Below, piece by piece: positions 8,758-17,509 of a stretch of 64,000 nucleotides of DNA (position 1 is the stretch's first letter; the number at the start of each line of letters is the position of its first letter). This stretch comes from Streptomyces sp. RFCAC02 (lineage in GTDB: Bacteria > Actinomycetota > Actinomycetes > Streptomycetales > Streptomycetaceae), in the NCBI RefSeq assembly GCF_004193175.1, contig NZ_SAUH01000001.1:434001-498000 (forward strand). The letters are read 5' to 3'. A program made the position numbers and the translations under genes. The notes beneath the pieces are model-generated. The model was not told the DNA's origin, ran no database searches, and saw nothing but the letters and a program-made list of their open reading frames with translations.

Positions 8758-9750
8758 ATGCGGATGCTGATCAACGGAGCCGACCGGATCGTCGAGGACG
8801 CCCTGCGGGGCATCGCCCTCGCCCACCCCGAGCTGCGCGTGGACGTGGCGGGGCGCGTGGTCGTCCGCCGCGACGCGCCCGTCGCGGGCAAGGTGGCCCT
8901 CGTGTCGGGCGGCGGCTCGGGGCACGAACCGCTGCACGCCGGCTTCGTCGGGCCCGGCATGCTGGACGCGGCCTGTCCCGGCGAGGTGTTCACCTCCCCG
9001 GTGCCGGACCAGATGCTGAAGGCCGCGCAGGCCGTGGACGGCGGCGCCGGCGTGCTGTTCGTCGTGAAGAACTACACGGGGGACGTCCTCAACTTCGACA
9101 TGGCCGCCGAGCTGGCCGACGACGAGGGCATCGCCGTCGAACGGGTCGTCGTTGCGGACGACGTGGCCGTGACCGACAGCCTGTACACGGCGGGCCGGCG
9201 CGGCACCGGCGGCACGCTGTTCGTGGAGAAGCTGGCGGGCGCGGCGGCCGAGGCCGGGGCGCCGCTCGCGGAGGTCGCCGCGGTGGCGCGGCGGACGGCC
9301 GAGCGCTGCCGCAGCTTCGGCGTGGCGCTGACGGCGCCGTCGTCGCCGGCGAAGGGCGGGCCGACGTTCGACCTGCCGGCGGGCGAGCTGGAGCTCGGCA
9401 TCGGCATCCACGGCGAGCCGGGCCGCGAGCGGCGCCCCGTCATGACGGCGGCCGAGATCGCCGCGTACACGGTGGACGCGCTGCTGACGGACCGCAGGCC
9501 GGCCGGTCCCGTCCTGGCCCTCGTCAACGGCATGGGCGGCACACCGCTCCTGGAGCTGTACGGTTTCGCCGCGGACGTGCGGCGCGTCCTGGACGAGCGG
9601 GGCGTCACGGTGGCGCGTACGCTCGTCGGCAACTACGTGACCTCGCTCGACATGGCCGGCTGCTCGGTCACGCTGTGCGAGGCGGACGACGAGGCGCTGC
9701 GGCTGTGGGACGCGCCGGTCAGCACGCCCGCGCTGCGCCGGGGCCGCTGA
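8758..9750 (+). CDS. dhaK: dihydroxyacetone kinase subunit DhaK
   Basis: 330 aa. DhaK binds dihydroxyacetone covalently as a hemiaminal; the catalytic His is in GIGIHGEPG at residue 218, the same number as in E. coli DhaK. GGGSGHEPLHAGFVGPGMLDAA near residues 56-77 is the conserved N-terminal substrate-domain signature, cited here in two parts as GGGSGHEPLHAGF and VGPGMLDAA. ATG at 8758 has GGAGG upstream. First gene of dhaK-dhaL-dhaM, which together form the PTS-dependent kinase in which phosphate passes from HPr to DhaM, then to ADP on DhaL, then to the substrate. Cytosolic. Confidence 0.96.
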   Translation: MRMLINGADRIVEDALRGIALAHPELRVDVAGRVVVRRDAPVAGKVALVSGGGSGHEPLHAGFVGPGMLDAACPGEVFTSPVPDQMLKAAQAVDGGAGVLFVVKNYTGDVLNFDMAAELADDEGIAVERVVVADDVAVTDSLYTAGRRGTGGTLFVEKLAGAAAEAGAPLAEVAAVARRTAERCRSFGVALTAPSSPAKGGPTFDLPAGELELGIGIHGEPGRERRPVMTAAEIAAYTVDALLTDRRPAGPVLALVNGMGGTPLLELYGFAADVRRVLDERGVTVARTLVGNYVTSLDMAGCSVTLCEADDEALRLWDAPVSTPALRRGR

Positions 9751-9791
9751 CGAGGCGGCGGGGTGCGGCGGACGACGGGAAGGAGCCAGGA

Positions 9792-10406
9792 GTGGCGGCG
9801 AGGGACACCGGATTCTTCCGGCGCTGGCTGACGCTGGCCGCCGCGGCGGTGGAGCGGGAGACCGGCCGGCTGACGGATCTCGACTCGGCCATCGGCGACG
9901 CGGACCACGGCAGCAACCTGCGGCGCGGGTTCGCCGCCGTGTCGGCCGCGCTGGCGGAGGAGGAGCCGGCGACGCCGGGCGCCGTGCTGACGGTGGCCGG
10001 CAGGACGCTCATCTCCACGGTCGGCGGCGCGTCGGGTCCGCTCTACGGGACGCTGCTGCGCCGTACCGGCAAGGCCCTCGGCGGCGCGGAGACCGTCGGC
10101 GACGAGGAGCTGCGGGAGGCGCTGCGCGCCGGCGTCGACGCGGTGGTGCGGCTCGGCGGCGCGGCGGCGGGCGACAAGACGATGCTGGACGCGCTGCTGC
10201 CCGCGGTCGAGGCCCTGCCGGACACCGCCGAGGCCGCCCGCGCCGCGGCGGCGGGCGCCGAGGCGACCGTCCCGCTGCAGGCCCGCAAGGGCAGGGCCAG
10301 TTACCTGGGCGAACGCAGCAAGGGCCACATGGACCCGGGCGCGGCGTCGGCCGCCCTGCTGATCGGGGCGCTGGCGGAGGCGGAGGGGCAGGACGGGGAT
10401 GACTGA
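9792..10406 (+). CDS. dhaL: dihydroxyacetone kinase subunit DhaL (ADP-binding)
   Basis: 204 aa from the GTG at 9792, which has GGAAGGAG a few bases upstream. It carries the Mg-ADP binding motif LTDLDSAIGDADHG, with Asp31, Asp36 and Asp38 matching Asp30, Asp35 and Asp37 of E. coli DhaL, and the GGASGPLYG loop. ADP stays bound as a cofactor that is rephosphorylated by DhaM. It follows dhaK by 41 bp and its stop overlaps the dhaM start by 8 bp, so translation is probably coupled. An in-frame GTG far upstream would swallow dhaK in another frame and is not credible. Confidence 0.95.
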   Translation: MAARDTGFFRRWLTLAAAAVERETGRLTDLDSAIGDADHGSNLRRGFAAVSAALAEEEPATPGAVLTVAGRTLISTVGGASGPLYGTLLRRTGKALGGAETVGDEELREALRAGVDAVVRLGGAAAGDKTMLDALLPAVEALPDTAEAARAAAAGAEATVPLQARKGRASYLGERSKGHMDPGAASAALLIGALAEAEGQDGDD

Positions 10407-10827
10407 CCGTGCCGACCGCCGGGTGGTGGGGATCGTGCTCGTCTCGCACAGCGAGGAGGTCGCCGCCGCCGTGGCGCGGATGGCGGCGGGGCTCGCCGGC
10501 GGCGGGGACCTGGCGCCGGTGCTCCCCGCCGGGGGCAGGGACGACGGCGGCTTCGGCACGTCGGCGGCCCGGATCGCCGACGCGGTGCGGCGGGCCGACC
10601 GGGGCGCCGGGGTCGCCGTGCTCGCGGACCTCGGCAGCGCGGTGCTCACGGTGAAGTCCCTCGTCGCGGACGCCGAGGACGAGGGCGGGCTGCCGGACGG
10701 CGTGCGGCTTCTCGACGCGCCGTTCGTCGAGGGCGCGGTCGCGGCCCTGGTGACGGCGTCGGCCGGCGCCGACCTCGACGCCGTGGCGGGCGCCGCCGCC
10801 GACGCGTACGCCTACCGCAAGGTCTGA
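10399..10827 (+). CDS. dhaM: PTS-dependent dihydroxyacetone kinase phosphotransferase subunit DhaM
   Basis: 142 aa, a single EIIA-mannose-like domain. The phosphorylated His is His17 in VLVSHSEEVA, and LADLGSAVLTVK matches the conserved second loop. E. coli DhaM also has HPr and EI-like domains; this one has only the first domain and must take phosphate from general PTS enzymes I and HPr encoded elsewhere. It starts 8 bp inside dhaL. Its 3' end overlaps the convergent NUDIX gene by 16 bp. Confidence 0.92.
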   Translation: MTDRADRRVVGIVLVSHSEEVAAAVARMAAGLAGGGDLAPVLPAGGRDDGGFGTSAARIADAVRRADRGAGVAVLADLGSAVLTVKSLVADAEDEGGLPDGVRLLDAPFVEGAVAALVTASAGADLDAVAGAAADAYAYRKV

Positions 10828-11303
10828 TCCGCCTCCGCCGGCTCGAACCAGGTCGGCCCTTCCTCCCGGGCGAGCGCGAGCCGGTGGTGGGCGAACGGCG
10901 TCAGCGGCGGCAGGGCGTCGGGGGTGAACCAGCCGACCTCCAGCGACTCGTCGTCGTTGACCCGCGCCTCGCCGCCCGTCGCCCGGCACAGCAGCGCGAT
11001 GTCCGTGTACTGGACGACGTCGCCGTTCGGGTAGTGGGTGGGCTCCAGGGCCTGGACGAGCAGGACGCGTTCGACGGCGCAGCGGACGGCGGTCTCCTCG
11101 TACACCTCGCGGACGGCGGCCTGCGCGGGCTGCTCGCCGGGCTCGGGGATGCCGCCGATGAGCGCCCACCGCCCGGTGTCGGCGCGGCGCCCCAGCAGGA
11201 CGCGGCCCGCGTCGTCGCGCACCACCATGCTGACGCCGGGCAGTACGAGCGGGGCGTGCCCGATGTGGCGGCGCAGATCGAGGATGAAGTCAGGAGTCGG
11301 CAT
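10812..11303 (-). CDS. NUDIX hydrolase
   Basis: 163 aa. The NUDIX box runs GGIPEPGEQPAQAAVREVYE plus ET (GX5EX7REVXEE form), so the Mg-binding glutamates are intact. The N-terminal FILDLRRHIGHAPLVLPG is shared by a common actinobacterial branch of uncertain substrate that hydrolyses nucleoside diphosphate derivatives. The start overlaps the end of the downstream-facing exporter gene by 14 bp (11290-11303), so the MFS gene and this one form a tight unit read leftward. It converges on and overlaps dhaM. Confidence 0.9.
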   Translation of the reverse strand: MPTPDFILDLRRHIGHAPLVLPGVSMVVRDDAGRVLLGRRADTGRWALIGGIPEPGEQPAQAAVREVYEETAVRCAVERVLLVQALEPTHYPNGDVVQYTDIALLCRATGGEARVNDDESLEVGWFTPDALPPLTPFAHHRLALAREEGPTWFEPAEADQTLR

Positions 11304-12729
11304 GCCCCGAGCCTATGTCCGCGGCGGCGGGCGGGGCCGCCGGGCCGCCCGGCGCACGTCCCGCGCGGGCGCCGGGGATGACGGACGCCGCGGCGACCCC
11401 GATGAGGGCGATGCCGGCGAACGTCAAGAACGCCCGGACCCACGCCGCCTCGGACGGTGCCGCGCCGGACCCGAGGAGCGTGACGCTGAGCTGCGCCCCG
11501 ACCGCGCCGCTGACGGTGCGCAGGAGCGTGTTGACACCGGTCGCCGCACCGGTGCGCGCGGCCGGCACGGCGGCGACGACGAGGGTCCCGAGGGACGAGA
11601 ACGCGAGCCCGTACCCGGCGCCCAGGACGCCGCCCGCCACGTAGCACTGCCACAGGTGGCCGTGGGCGGCCGCGAGCATGCCGAACGCGACGGCGGCGAG
11701 CGCCGCGCCGGCCTGCAGCGGCACCCGTGGACCGGTCCTGGCGGCGAGCCGGGGCGCGGCGGGCCCGGTCACCAGCATGAGCGCGGCGACCGGGATCATG
11801 ACGAGGCCGGCCTCGCCGGCCGACGCCCCGAACCCGGGAGCCGCCGTCCCGCCGGGCGTCTGGACCAGGCGGGGCAGCAGGGTGACGGCCGCGAACATGG
11901 CGGTGCCGACGACGAAGGTGGCGGCGTTCGTGGTCAGCAGGGCGCGGCCGCGCTGGAGCCGGAGGTCCACCAGCGGGTGGCGCGTACGGACCTCCCGCAG
12001 CCCGAACGCGGCGGCCCCGAGGACGGTCGCCGCCGACAGCGCGGGCACGGTCCACGGGTGCCCTCCCCCGCCGCCCTCGGTGATGAGCAGCAGGAGGGCG
12101 ACCAGCGTCGCGGCGAGGAGCGCCGCGCCGGGGAGGTCGACCGCCCGCGACCTGGCGGCCCGCGCCCCGTCGGGGGGCAGGAGGGCCGTGCCGGCGAGCG
12201 CGGCCACGGCGAGGCAGAGGACGATCAGGAACAGGGCGGCCGTCCCCGGACCGTCGGTCACCGGTCCCGCCACGACCAGGCCGAGCGCTCCCCCGACACC
12301 GAAGGCGGCGCTGAGCGCGGCGACGAGCCCGGTGACCCGCCCGGCGGGGACCGCGCGCCGGGCGATCGCGAAGGCCATCGGGAACGCGCCGCCGGACAGT
12401 CCCTGCAGCACGCGCCCGGTCAGGGCACCGGCGAAGGACCCCCGTTCGACGGCGAGCGCCGCGACGGCCGATCCGCAGGCCAGGCAGGCGAGGCAGACGG
12501 CCAGCACCCGCCGGTGGCCGAACAGGTCGCCCCACGCGCCGGCGATGGGCGTGGCGACGGCCGACGCCAGCATGAAGGCCGTCAGCAGCCAGGCTGCGCC
12601 GTCGGCCGGGGTGTGCAGTTCGCGCTGGAGCACCGGCAGCGCGGCGACGACGACCGTCTGGGCCAGCGCCACCCCCGTCGCCGCGACCACCAACAGGGCC
12701 GGTACGGCCCGCGTGCGTGTCCCGTCCAT
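11290..12729 (-). CDS. MFS multidrug-type exporter (EmrB/QacA, 14 TM)
   Basis: 479 aa with about 14 hydrophobic segments. The loop after TM2 has GDLFGHRRVL, the MFS motif A, and GRVLQGLSGGAFP is motif C-like of drug/proton antiporters. ATG at 12729 has GGAGGGAG upstream. It is divergent from a TetR regulator across an 81-bp spacer that contains a perfect 11-bp palindrome and, nearer this gene, a 14/19 match to the actinobacterial iron box. That arrangement suggests a TetR-controlled efflux pump, possibly also iron-regulated, in which case a siderophore or iron chelator would be a reasonable cargo. Substrate unknown. Confidence 0.9.
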   Translation of the reverse strand: MDGTRTRAVPALLVVAATGVALAQTVVVAALPVLQRELHTPADGAAWLLTAFMLASAVATPIAGAWGDLFGHRRVLAVCLACLACGSAVAALAVERGSFAGALTGRVLQGLSGGAFPMAFAIARRAVPAGRVTGLVAALSAAFGVGGALGLVVAGPVTDGPGTAALFLIVLCLAVAALAGTALLPPDGARAARSRAVDLPGAALLAATLVALLLLITEGGGGGHPWTVPALSAATVLGAAAFGLREVRTRHPLVDLRLQRGRALLTTNAATFVVGTAMFAAVTLLPRLVQTPGGTAAPGFGASAGEAGLVMIPVAALMLVTGPAAPRLAARTGPRVPLQAGAALAAVAFGMLAAAHGHLWQCYVAGGVLGAGYGLAFSSLGTLVVAAVPAARTGAATGVNTLLRTVSGAVGAQLSVTLLGSGAAPSEAAWVRAFLTFAGIALIGVAAASVIPGARAGRAPGGPAAPPAAADIGSGHADS

Positions 12730-12743
12730 GCGGGCTCCCTCCG

Positions 12744-12762
12744 TCAGGTAAGGGCACCCTAA
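12744..12762. promoter_or_regulatory. iron-box-like sequence (DmdR/IdeR type)
   Basis: The 19 bases match the palindromic consensus TTAGGTTAGGCTAACCTAA at 14 positions. The site lies 15-33 bp upstream of the MFS exporter ATG, where a bound repressor would block elongation or RNA polymerase. Fourteen of nineteen is borderline for a real DmdR1/IdeR site, so this is a suggestion only. Confidence 0.4.
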
Positions 12763-12772
12763 CAGGATTCGA

Positions 12773-12791
12773 GACCACTGGTCACTAATAT
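12773..12791. promoter_or_regulatory. TetR operator candidate and tetR -10 box
   Basis: GACCA-C-TGGTC (12773-12783) is a perfect inverted repeat in the divergent MFS/tetR spacer and abuts TAATAT (12786-12791), a good -10 for tetR with a leader of about 13 nt. On the other strand TGACCA and TAGGGT, 17 bp apart, could serve the MFS gene, so one operator can cover both promoters. This is the usual layout of TetR efflux pairs. Confidence 0.55.
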
Positions 12792-12810
12792 GGGTGGCTA
12801 GGCTCGGCCC

Positions 12811-13386
12811 ATGACAGCGCGACCAACACCCTCGGGGCGCGGACCAGGCCGTCCCTCGCGGCTGAGCCGGGAGCGGATCGTCGCGGCCGCCCTCGACGGC
12901 GGTCTCGACACGCTGACCATGCGGGACCTCGCGGCGCGCCTCGACGTGTCGCACTCCGCTCTCTACCGCTGGGTCCGCGACCGGGACGGCCTGTTCGACC
13001 TGGTCAGCGAGGTGATGGTCGCCCGCGTCCTGCCCGCCGACGAGCCGACCGCCGGCACGTGGCGCGACTGGCTGGCGCGGCTGGCGTGGGCCATGCACGA
13101 CGAGTTCCTCGCGGTCCCCGGCTACGCGGCCCGCGTCGCCCGCCCGCACCGGCACAACCCCGCCTCGTTCGGGCTGCTCAGGGAACGGGTGGTCACCGCG
13201 TTCGAACGGGCGGGGGTGCCGCACGACCTCGCGGTGCAGAGCTGGCTCATCTTCGGCTTCGGCGTCGTCAACTGGCTCGGGAACCGGGAGGGCCACGACT
13301 TCGGGGACGACACGCCCCGCTTCGACATCTTCCTCGACACCCTGCTGCGCGGACTGCCCGCCCGCCCACCGGCCCCCCGGCCGTGA
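12811..13386 (+). CDS. TetR family transcriptional regulator
   Basis: 191 aa. A basic N-terminus ([16 protein letters not shown]) leads into the helix-turn-helix LTMRDLAARLDVSHSALYRW at about residues 44-63, followed by a ligand-binding domain of about 120 residues. GRPSRLSRERIVAAAL is typical of the TetR branch that pairs with MFS pumps. No Shine-Dalgarno is visible and the -10 box suggests a very short leader. Divergent from the MFS exporter and presumably its repressor; the perfect palindrome between them is the likely operator. It does not resemble the ArpA/ScbR butyrolactone receptors. Confidence 0.92.
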   Translation: MTARPTPSGRGPGRPSRLSRERIVAAALDGGLDTLTMRDLAARLDVSHSALYRWVRDRDGLFDLVSEVMVARVLPADEPTAGTWRDWLARLAWAMHDEFLAVPGYAARVARPHRHNPASFGLLRERVVTAFERAGVPHDLAVQSWLIFGFGVVNWLGNREGHDFGDDTPRFDIFLDTLLRGLPARPPAPRP

Positions 13387-13527
13387 CGCGTCCGGCCCCC
13401 ACGACGCGCCGACGACGCCGCCCCGGTCACCACGGCGGGACACCGCGCGCGGGAGCCGAGGCCGTGCGCTGCTCGCGCCGAGCGGCGGCGGGCGCGGCAT
13501 TCGCCGGCCCACGGGCGGCGCGGACGC

Positions 13528-14514
13528 TCAGCTCCGGTCGCGGCCGAGCCAATGGGCGATGTCGGCGAGGACGGCGGGATCGACATGCTGCGGAGTGCCG
13601 TATCCGGCGGGGGTGGACGGTCCCGCGCCGGGGAAGAACAGGTGGTCGTCGGCTTCGTGCACCCGGATGTCGACGTCCGGGCGGCCGGCCAGGCCCGTAC
13701 GCCAGCGCACGAGGTCGTCGGCGACGGTGACCTGGTAGTCGCGTCCTCCCTGGAGGACGAGCATCGGCCTGCCGAGTCCGGCCGCGATGGCGACCGGGTC
13801 GTAGTCACGCAGTTCGAGCCAGTACGGCGCGGGCAGCCCGAACGGCAGATCCGCCGCGGGGGTCGAGGGCGTGAGGTCCGCGCTGTCGACCAGGGCGGCC
13901 TGCCGCCGGAAGGTCTCGACGACCGCCGGCGGGACCTGGTCGGGGAGCACGGTGGCGAGGTGGCTGACGACGCGGACGGCGGCGTGCTGCATCGGCTGCG
14001 TGTCACCGGCCATGATCACAAGGCCCGCCACCGCGGGGGCGGCCACGGCGACGGCGGGAGCGACCTTGCCGCCCATGCTGTGTCCGAGGACGAAGACCCG
14101 CCCGGGGTCCACCGAGCGGTGGCCGCGGAGCAGGCCGACCGCGTCGACGGCGTACGGCACGTATTCCCGCGTCATCGTCAGGTCCGGCGCCGCGGCCATC
14201 TCGCGGTGGGCGTATGTCGCCTTGTCGAAGCGCAGCACCGTCGTCCCGCGGCCGGCGAGCCCCCATGCCAGGTCCTTCAGCGGCTTGTTCGGCCCACTGG
14301 TCCCGTCGCGGTCGAACGGCCCACCGCCGGCGAGCAGCACCACGCCGGGGCCGGGAGCCTGCCCGCGGGGGACGCTCATCGTGCCCGGCACGGCGTAGGG
14401 ACCGGTGCCGACGGTGACCTCGTGCTCGTCGAAGCGGCCGGGCTCGGCGTAGGGCGGTGGCATCCAGGCGGAATCCGCACCGGCCATGGACTCTGTCGCA
14501 GCACTGTCGGACAC
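13528..14514 (-). CDS. alpha/beta hydrolase (dienelactone-hydrolase/peptidase-like)
   Basis: 328 aa from the GTG at 14514, which has GAGAGG about ten bases upstream; an internal ATG near 14487 or an upstream start are alternatives. The nucleophile elbow is GHSMGGK, the acid is in LQGGRDYQV and the His in HEADDHLFF, a full triad. GGPFDRDGTSGPNKPLKDLA near the oxyanion region is shared with cytosolic hydrolases found beside winged-helix regulators. It is divergent from the regulator at 14573 across 58 bp, so that regulator is the likely controller. No signal peptide. Substrate not known. Confidence 0.88.
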   Translation of the reverse strand: MSDSAATESMAGADSAWMPPPYAEPGRFDEHEVTVGTGPYAVPGTMSVPRGQAPGPGVVLLAGGGPFDRDGTSGPNKPLKDLAWGLAGRGTTVLRFDKATYAHREMAAAPDLTMTREYVPYAVDAVGLLRGHRSVDPGRVFVLGHSMGGKVAPAVAVAAPAVAGLVIMAGDTQPMQHAAVRVVSHLATVLPDQVPPAVVETFRRQAALVDSADLTPSTPAADLPFGLPAPYWLELRDYDPVAIAAGLGRPMLVLQGGRDYQVTVADDLVRWRTGLAGRPDVDIRVHEADDHLFFPGAGPSTPAGYGTPQHVDPAVLADIAHWLGRDRS

Positions 14515-14572
14515 CCCGTCACAACCTCTCTCAAGTGATGCGAACGGTAGCATGACATGAGATCATTACGGG

Positions 14573-15163
14573 ATGGACGCTTTCGAACTCATGGCGCACC
14601 CGGTGCGGTTGCGGGTGGTTCACGCGATGCGCGGCGGCAGGGAACTGACCACCGCCGACCTGTGCGAACGCATCCGGGACGTCTCGAAGGCCACCGTCTA
14701 CCGGCACGTCGACCTGCTCGCGGCCGGCGGGGTCCTGGAAGTCGCCTCGGAGCGGCGCGTGCGCGGCGCGGTCGAGCGCCGCTACCGGCTGCGCCGCGAC
14801 CGCGCGGGGATCGACGCGGCAACGGCCGATTCCCTGTCGCCCGACGACCACCGCAGCGCGTTCGCCGCCGCCCTGGCGGTCCTGACCGCCGAATTCACCG
14901 CGTATCTCGGCCGCGAGGCGGCCGACCCGGCGGCCGACCTGGTCGGCTACCGGCAGCACGCCGTCTGGCTCGGCCCCGGGGAACTGCGCGGGATGATCGA
15001 CGGGATGCGGGAGGCCATCGCCCCCCATCTGGCCAACGAGCCATCGCCCGGCCGCACGCGGTACCTGATCAGCCCGATCCTCTTCCCCGTCGAGACGCCG
15101 CCGCCCGGGACCGGCACCGATGACACCGGCGCGGGCGCCCGGGACGCGGGACCCGGCGTCTGA
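14573..15163 (+). CDS. ArsR-like winged-helix transcriptional regulator
   Basis: 196 aa. The winged helix (residues about 1-75) opens MDAFELMAHPVRLRVVHAM, with recognition region ELTTADLCERIRDVSKATVY, then the wing ERRVRGAVERRYRL. The remaining 110 residues form an effector or dimer domain seen in many actinobacterial ArsR-like regulators; no metal-binding Cys pair is present, so metal sensing is unlikely. It is divergent from the alpha/beta hydrolase and probably represses it. The last 20 residues are low-complexity Gly/Thr/Asp. Confidence 0.85.
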   Translation: MDAFELMAHPVRLRVVHAMRGGRELTTADLCERIRDVSKATVYRHVDLLAAGGVLEVASERRVRGAVERRYRLRRDRAGIDAATADSLSPDDHRSAFAAALAVLTAEFTAYLGREAADPAADLVGYRQHAVWLGPGELRGMIDGMREAIAPHLANEPSPGRTRYLISPILFPVETPPPGTGTDDTGAGARDAGPGV

Positions 15164-15182
15164 GCCGGGTGCGGCGGCCGGG

Positions 15183-15977
15183 TCAGGCCGCGCCGGCGGC
15201 CAGCAGACGGCCCTCCGGGTAGGCCAGCGCCGCCTCCGGGAGCGTGCTCGGCTCGCCCAGGGCCAGCACCGTCAGGGTCCCGGTGGCCGGGGCGGACGGC
15301 GCGGGCGCGTGGCCGGCGCGGCGCAGCGCCTGGGCCGCCACCGCCTCGGCCGATCCGAGGAGGGCCACGCGGGCGCCGGTCGCGGCGGCGAGGTGGTCGC
15401 GGATGTGGTCGGCGACCAGCTCGTAGTGCGTGCAGCCGAGGACCACCGTGCGGATGTCCGGCGGTGTCAGGTCGGCGGCGGCCTTGACGGCGGCGCGGAT
15501 CGCGGCGTCGTCGGCGCGCTCCACGGCGTCGGCGAGACCGTGGCACGGCACGCCCGTGGCCGGCACCCCGGCGGCGAAGTCGGCGACCAGTCGCCGCTGG
15601 TAGGTGCTGGCCGTCGTGGCCGGGGTCGCCCACACGGCGAACGGCTCCCCGCGCGCCGCGGCCGGCTTCACCGCCGGGACGGTGCCGATGACCGGCAGCG
15701 CCGGTTCCAGTTCGGCGCGCAGGGTCGCCAGGGCGTGGACGGACGCCGTGTTGCACGCGACGATCAGCGCGTCGGGACGGGTCCCGGCGGCGGCGCGGGC
15801 GCACGTCAGGGCGCGTGCGGTGATGTCCTCCGGGCCGCGCGGCCCCCACGGCATGCCGTCCGGATCGCACGACAGCACCAGGTCCGCGTCGGGCCGCAGG
15901 CGCCGGACCGCGGCCGCCGCGGCCAGCAGGCCGACCCCCGAGTCGACGAGGGCGACCCTCACCCGTGCCGTGGTCAT
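15183..15977 (-). CDS. aspartate/glutamate racemase family (MurI-like)
   Basis: 264 aa. It has the MurI signatures in order: DSGVGLL near residue 12 with the catalytic Asp, ACNTAS with the first catalytic Cys, and LGCTHYEL with the second Cys, so it should be an active cofactor-independent racemase. ATG at 15977 has GTGAGG upstream and lies 7 bp after the stop of the TerD-domain gene, indicating co-transcription. The housekeeping murI that makes D-glutamate for peptidoglycan would be expected elsewhere, so this is probably an accessory copy. Why it is tied to a TerD gene is not known. Confidence 0.85.
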   Translation of the reverse strand: MTTARVRVALVDSGVGLLAAAAAVRRLRPDADLVLSCDPDGMPWGPRGPEDITARALTCARAAAGTRPDALIVACNTASVHALATLRAELEPALPVIGTVPAVKPAAARGEPFAVWATPATTASTYQRRLVADFAAGVPATGVPCHGLADAVERADDAAIRAAVKAAADLTPPDIRTVVLGCTHYELVADHIRDHLAAATGARVALLGSAEAVAAQALRRAGHAPAPSAPATGTLTVLALGEPSTLPEAALAYPEGRLLAAGAA

Positions 15978-15984
15978 CGGGACC

Positions 15985-17277
15985 TCACTTCCGTCCCGGC
16001 GTCCACTGGAGACCGAAGCCGTACGCGTGGTCGACGGTCCGCTGCGGGCTGACACCGCGGTCCGGCACCAGGTAGCGGGCCTCGCGGCGGACGGTCAGGT
16101 CGCCGCCCTGGCCGGTCAGCTCGGCGAGCACGCACACCGGCGAGGGGACGGTGCACTCGTCGAGGGTGAAGTCGACGGGCGCGCCGTTCTCCGGGGTGAG
16201 GGTGACCGTGGCGGAGGTGACGTCCTGGAAGCCGCTGGCGCCCGAGTAGACCGTCACGAAGACGACGACGCGGCGCAGTTCGCGGGCGTGGTCGAGGTTG
16301 ATCGTGAGGTTCTCGCCGCGGGTGACGGCGCCGGTGCGGTCGTCGCCGTCGAGGTGGATGTACGGCGGCTGGTGGAGGGAGCCGAACGCGTTGCCCAGGG
16401 CCTGGACCACGCCCTTGCGCCCGTCCGTCAGCTCGAACAGCGCGCACAGGTCGAGGTCGAGGCCGCCGCCGAGCGCCTTGTTGATGCGCTCCTTCCAGCC
16501 GCGGGCCTCGGTGGTGCGCTGCTGCCAGTTGAGGTTGATGCGCATGCGGCCGGACGTGGCGCCCTGCTTGGCGAGCGAGACGCTGGGGGCGGACTTGGTG
16601 AGGGTGATCTTGCTGAGCCGCACCGGTCCCGTGGGCTGGGCGGGCGGGGGCGGCGGGGGCGCGGCGGCCGGGACGGCGGCGGGCGGGGGCGGCGGCAGCG
16701 TGGCCGCGGGCGGCGGGGGCGGCACGGGAGCGGGCGGCGCGGGAGCCGGCGGGGGCGGCGCGTCGTCCACGGAGATGCCGAAGTCCGTGGCGAGACCTGC
16801 GAGTCCGCTGTCGTATCCCTGGCCGACCGCGCGGAACTTCCAGCCGCCCGCCCGGCGGTACAGCTCACCGAGGACGAACGCGGTCTCCGTCGTGGCGTCC
16901 GTGCTGTCGAAGCGGGCGATCTCGGCGCCGCCGTCGGCGTCCAGGACACGGATGTGCAGGCCGGGGACGCGGCCGAACGTCCCGCCGTCCGCCGAGGCGG
17001 CGAGCGTCACGTTCTCGATGGCCGGCTCGACGGCGGCGAGGTCCACGGCGAGCCGGTCGACGACCGCGCCGCCCTGGGGCTGCTTGCCCTCGTGCCGGAC
17101 GGCGCCGGAGGGGTGGGCCGGCTGGTTGTAGAAGACGAGGTCGTCGTCGGACCTGACCCGGCCCCCGGCCAGCAGGAGCGCCGACACGTCGACGTCCGGC
17201 GTGCCCGGCGCGCTCTGCCAGCCGATCTCGACGCGGACCGCCCGCGCGGCCACCGGGACATTCGCACCTTTGAGCAT
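15985..17277 (-). CDS. TerD family protein with two Ter domains and a Pro-rich linker
   Basis: 430 aa. Residues 1-175 are a TerD/stress-protein domain ([21 protein letters not shown], given here as VEIGWQ then [23 protein letters not shown]). Residues about 180-230 are a proline-rich linker with long Pro runs. Residues 235-430 form a second TerA/TerF-like domain ([28 protein letters not shown]...F). Ter proteins bind calcium through Asp-rich loops and act in tellurite, phage or envelope-stress responses. ATG at 17277 has GGAGGAA upstream. First gene of a two-gene unit with the MurI-like racemase; divergent from the 17523 gene. Confidence 0.9.
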   Translation of the reverse strand: MLKGANVPVAARAVRVEIGWQSAPGTPDVDVSALLLAGGRVRSDDDLVFYNQPAHPSGAVRHEGKQPQGGAVVDRLAVDLAAVEPAIENVTLAASADGGTFGRVPGLHIRVLDADGGAEIARFDSTDATTETAFVLGELYRRAGGWKFRAVGQGYDSGLAGLATDFGISVDDAPPPPAPAPPAPVPPPPPAATLPPPPPAAVPAAAPPPPPPAQPTGPVRLSKITLTKSAPSVSLAKQGATSGRMRINLNWQQRTTEARGWKERINKALGGGLDLDLCALFELTDGRKGVVQALGNAFGSLHQPPYIHLDGDDRTGAVTRGENLTINLDHARELRRVVVFVTVYSGASGFQDVTSATVTLTPENGAPVDFTLDECTVPSPVCVLAELTGQGGDLTVRREARYLVPDRGVSPQRTVDHAYGFGLQWTPGRK

Positions 17278-17509
17278 CGGGGTGTTCCTCCGTCGTGGGG
17301 CGTGATCACGCCATGTGGTCCGCGGCCACTGCCCACTATGCCATCCCCGGCGCCGGCCCCCCGGCGAGCCCCCTATACCGCACGGTGCGCACATCGGATG
17401 ATGCCACCGGGGAAATTTTGCGCAATGCTTTCCGAGAAGGCGTGCGGGACCGACCGGACCGCGCCAAATGACCTTCTCGTCGGACTCCCCAACAAGCACA
17501 CAGTGGGCT

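Noticed and set aside
8700..9791. Extension of dhaL upstream to a GTG at 8700
   Set aside because: It would overlap all of dhaK in another frame; the GTG at 9792 has a good ribosome site and matches the normal DhaL start.
12764..12776. GGATTCGAGACC resembling a tRNA T-loop
   Set aside because: No matching acceptor, D or anticodon stems nearby; it is the divergent promoter spacer.
16631..16765. GC-rich short repeats in the TerD gene as a tandem repeat element
   Set aside because: They encode the Pro-rich linker in frame and need no separate explanation.
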